The position numbers and the translations under genes were made by a program. Under the pieces are notes generated by a model. It saw only the letters and a list, made by a program, of their open reading frames with translations, searched no databases and was not told where the DNA came from. A DNA stretch of 64,000 nucleotides from Brachypodium distachyon (Eukaryota > Streptophyta > Magnoliopsida > Poales > Poaceae), in assembly GCF_000005505.3 (NCBI RefSeq), contig NC_016131.3, forward strand, positions 44,787,355 through 44,851,354, in the 5' to 3' direction. Shown one piece after another: positions 61,746 through 64,000 of this stretch. How positions within the stretch are numbered: the stretch's first letter is position 1; each line of letters begins with the position of its first letter.

Positions 61746-62945
61746 GTGATGTAACAACCCGAGAGCAACCCTTTTCCTTTTAAGCCCTTTTGGACCTATT
61801 TTGTAATTTATTTATTGTCATCATGTTGTCATGCTCGTGTCATCATCTTTAATTTGCCATGTCATTAGCATCATGTTGCATGAAACTACTTTCGTTTGCA
61901 TAAAAGTTGTCGTTTCATGCGTTTGCCTTTTCGCGTGTTCGCGAAAGCCTAAAACTATTTTTGTAGAAATTCTATTTTGGTTTGACAAAATAAATCCAGG
62001 TTTAATTAGACCTCCCTCTTGTCTCTTATTTATATTGCGAAAATCCAAATTGCAAACCTGTATTTTTGTTTGAGGCTTTTGTTGGCCCAAAAGCCCAATT
62101 AGCAAACCCTAACCCTACCTATTTAATCCCCTTTTCCCTTCTTTTTCTTTTTCTTTCTTCCTTTTCTTTTATTCCGCCGCCAGCGCCTCCTTCTCCCTGG
62201 CCGATCCCCTTCTTCCTCTTCCTGCCGCCGCCACCCTCCTCCATGGCCGCGCGCCCCCTCTCTTCTCCTCTCTCCCTGGCGCCATCTCCCTCCTCCTGCT
62301 CCGTCGCTTTTCTGCACCCCGCGCCGCCTGGCCGCGTCCGCCCCGCGCGCCCTCCTCTCCCCGGGCGTCCCTCGCTCCCCGCACACCTCCGCCTCCGCCT
62401 GGCCACCCGAGCGCCGTCCACCTCGCCACGCGCTGCCTAGCCCGCAACCGCCTCGCCGCGTGCCTCCCCTTCCCCGAGCGCCGCCTCTCCTCGCCGGCCC
62501 GCTCCGCCTCCTCCCGCATCCACCTCGCCTGGCCGCCGCCACGCCACCTCGCTCCCCTGCTCCGCCCCGCTACCGGGTTCCCTCGCCGCCAAGCTCCACC
62601 GACGCCGCCCCCATCTCCCCGTCGCCCGCGCACCTCTTCCTCCCCTCGTGCCCTTCTCCCTTGCCCGCGCCTCTCCTCTCTCTGCCGGTGCTCTCTCTAT
62701 CGAGCTCGTCTCCACCTCGCCCCGGTGCCGCTCTGTCCCTGCTCCGCCACCTGTTGCTCCCGCGCCGCGCCGCCCACTGCCGCCACCTTCCCTTGCTCCC
62801 GCGCCGTCGACCTCGCCTTCGGCTGTCGCTCCTTGCTGCTCCGCTTGCTTCTCGCCCAAGCCTAGCCCACAGGCCCAGCTGAGCCCCCTCTGGCCCATCT
62901 CCAGCCCACGCCGGCCCAGCCACCTGAACTCCTCCTGCTGTTGTT

Positions 62946-62991
<46 letters not shown>

Positions 62992-63327
62992 GCTGTTGTG
63001 GTGTTGCCGCTGCTCTTGGTTGCTGCTACCATCGTGCGCCACAAAAACCGAAGAATCCTAGAGTCGGACGAGTAGCCGAGCACGACTACGTACGAGGAGC
63101 CATGAACGACTACGTCGCCTACGTGTACAACTACTTCGCCTACGACAACTACATCGCCCACGTGTGCGACTACTTCCTCTACTTCGTCTACATCGCGACG
63201 CCGCAACGAGTCCAAGGTATAACGAGCGACCGTTTCGTAGACCCATAGACCTGTAGGTTGCGATTGTCGATAATCATGTGTTGTATGAGATGCCCGTGAT
63301 TGTACCGATAGTATCGATAGTTGCAGG
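61746..63327 (+). repeat. Unassigned LTR-like segment, pyrimidine-rich
   Basis: Begins near TGTAACAACCCGAGAG (61,750), has a TATTTAATCC box at about 62,118, then some 850 bp in which the + strand is mostly C and T, ending in (TC)20. A following stretch (63,094-63,190) repeats GACTACxTCGCCTAC-like words. The start and TATA placement suggest an LTR or LTR-plus-leader of a Gypsy-type element; I found no matching end or pol sequence. Long frames on either strand here are products of base bias. Confidence 0.5.
62947..62986. repeat. (TC)n microsatellite, 40 bp
   Basis: Uninterrupted run of about 20 CT units at the end of the pyrimidine-rich tract. Confidence 0.97.
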
Positions 63328-64000
63328 TGTTGGGTTCGTTGCATAGGAAACAAAAAATTTCCTACGAGAAGTGCGGAAGAAACCCAAGAATATATATACT
63401 AGATGTATGTAACGAGAGGGATCATGAACACCATACCCTCGTAGACCGCTAAGCGTTACGATCACGAGATCGTTGTTGGTGTAGTGGAACTTTCAATGAG
63501 ATCAATCTCAGTGCCGAACGGACAGCACCTCCTTGGTATCCACACGTTCAGCTTCACGTTATCTCCTCCTTCCTCGATCCAGCAAGCGAGAGGGAGAGGT
63601 AGACGAGATCCCGGCAGCACGACGGCGTGGTGACTATGGTGAATATTCTCACGGGCAGGGCTACGCCGTGCGCGTGAGAAGAGGAGGAGAGGAGGGCTCA
63701 GGGGAGAGAGATCCAACTGAAAGCTTGGGGTGTCTCTCTCCCTTGCCCCCCCCTTCTATTTATATAGGGGTAGAGGAGGCGTGGCCGGCCAGGACTATCC
63801 CGCGGCTAGGACTCTCCGGCGGCCAGGACTCTCATGCGGCCAGGACTCTCCCGCGGCCAGGACTCTCCTCCTGGCCGCATGGGCCCTGTGGGCTAGCCCC
63901 TCGGCCCATTAAGGCCAGGGTGCTCCCTCACAGGCCCATTTAGCCCAGGGATAGGTGGGCCTCAAGGTGGAACCCTCCGGATCCCTCCGGAACCTTCTAG
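63328..64000 (-). repeat. Copia-type LTR, cut by the right window edge
   Basis: TGTTGGGTTCGTTGCATAGG at 63,328 is the reverse complement of a Copia LTR end (...CGAACCCAACA). A TATA-like CTATATAAATAG lies on the - strand at about 63,757-63,768. The preceding five bases are GCAGG, a possible target copy. The rest of the element would lie right of the window. Confidence 0.75.
63787..63871. repeat. 17-bp tandem repeat, five copies, inside the Copia-type LTR
   Basis: Unit GGCCAGGACTCTCCCGC with single-base variants, five in a row, just upstream (in LTR sense) of the TATA box. Confidence 0.9.

Noticed and set aside
62119..63353. Several Arg/Gly- or Pro-rich frames on both strands
   Set aside because: Caused by the pyrimidine/purine strand bias; no domain and they run across the dinucleotide repeat.

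Overview
This is plant nuclear DNA of the Triticeae grass type (wheat, barley, Aegilops and relatives). The evidence is Copia LTRs that begin TGTTGGAGATATGCCC, several CTCCCTC-type Stowaway MITEs, large GC-rich Gypsy elements, and deep nesting of retrotransposons around one intron-containing host gene. No species can be named from the sequence alone.

Positions 1-24,990 are a nest of LTR retrotransposons. An old Ty3/gypsy element (here E; only its integrase end and 3' LTR are visible, 23,208-24,990) was split by a second Gypsy element (A, 2,968-23,207). A was then hit twice by the same Copia family: copy 1 (+ strand, 1-2,967, cut by the window edge) lies in A's 5' LTR, and copy 2 (- strand, 7,945-15,887) lies in A's pol gene. 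Copy 2 is complete, has an open 1,313-codon gag-pol, nearly identical LTRs and a perfect CCTTG target duplication, so it is very young. Element A carries, antisense to gag-pol, a decayed but clearly spliced extra gene with its own TATA box (18,686-21,979).

Positions about 24,991-34,020 are a decayed Mutator-like element (MULE). It holds two convergent broken genes: a Ulp1-type cysteine protease gene (+) and a FAR1-type MULE transposase gene (-). It is full of short tandem repeats built on the word GTTGC, including a 42-bp repeat that encodes a 14-residue unit. A 3' LINE fragment follows (34,080-35,143).

Positions 35,636-39,410 (- strand) hold the one clear host gene: a five-exon, 211-aa plant/fungal atypical dual-specificity phosphatase (PFA-DSP) with an intact CX5R active site. 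Its 2.86-kb intron contains a Stowaway MITE. Upstream, about 39.7-53.8 kb is low-copy-looking sequence with MITEs, a long (CT)n tract and an 816-bp solo LTR flanked by a perfect CCGGT duplication; I see no host gene there.

Positions about 53.8-64 kb return to repeats: a pair of related GC-rich blocks flanking 160-bp tandem repeats, a LINE fragment, and the 3' part of a second Gypsy element (B, 56,874-61,745, - strand) related to A and carrying the same antisense gene. After that come an unassigned LTR-like, strongly pyrimidine-rich segment (61,746-63,327) and the start of another Copia-type LTR running off the window.
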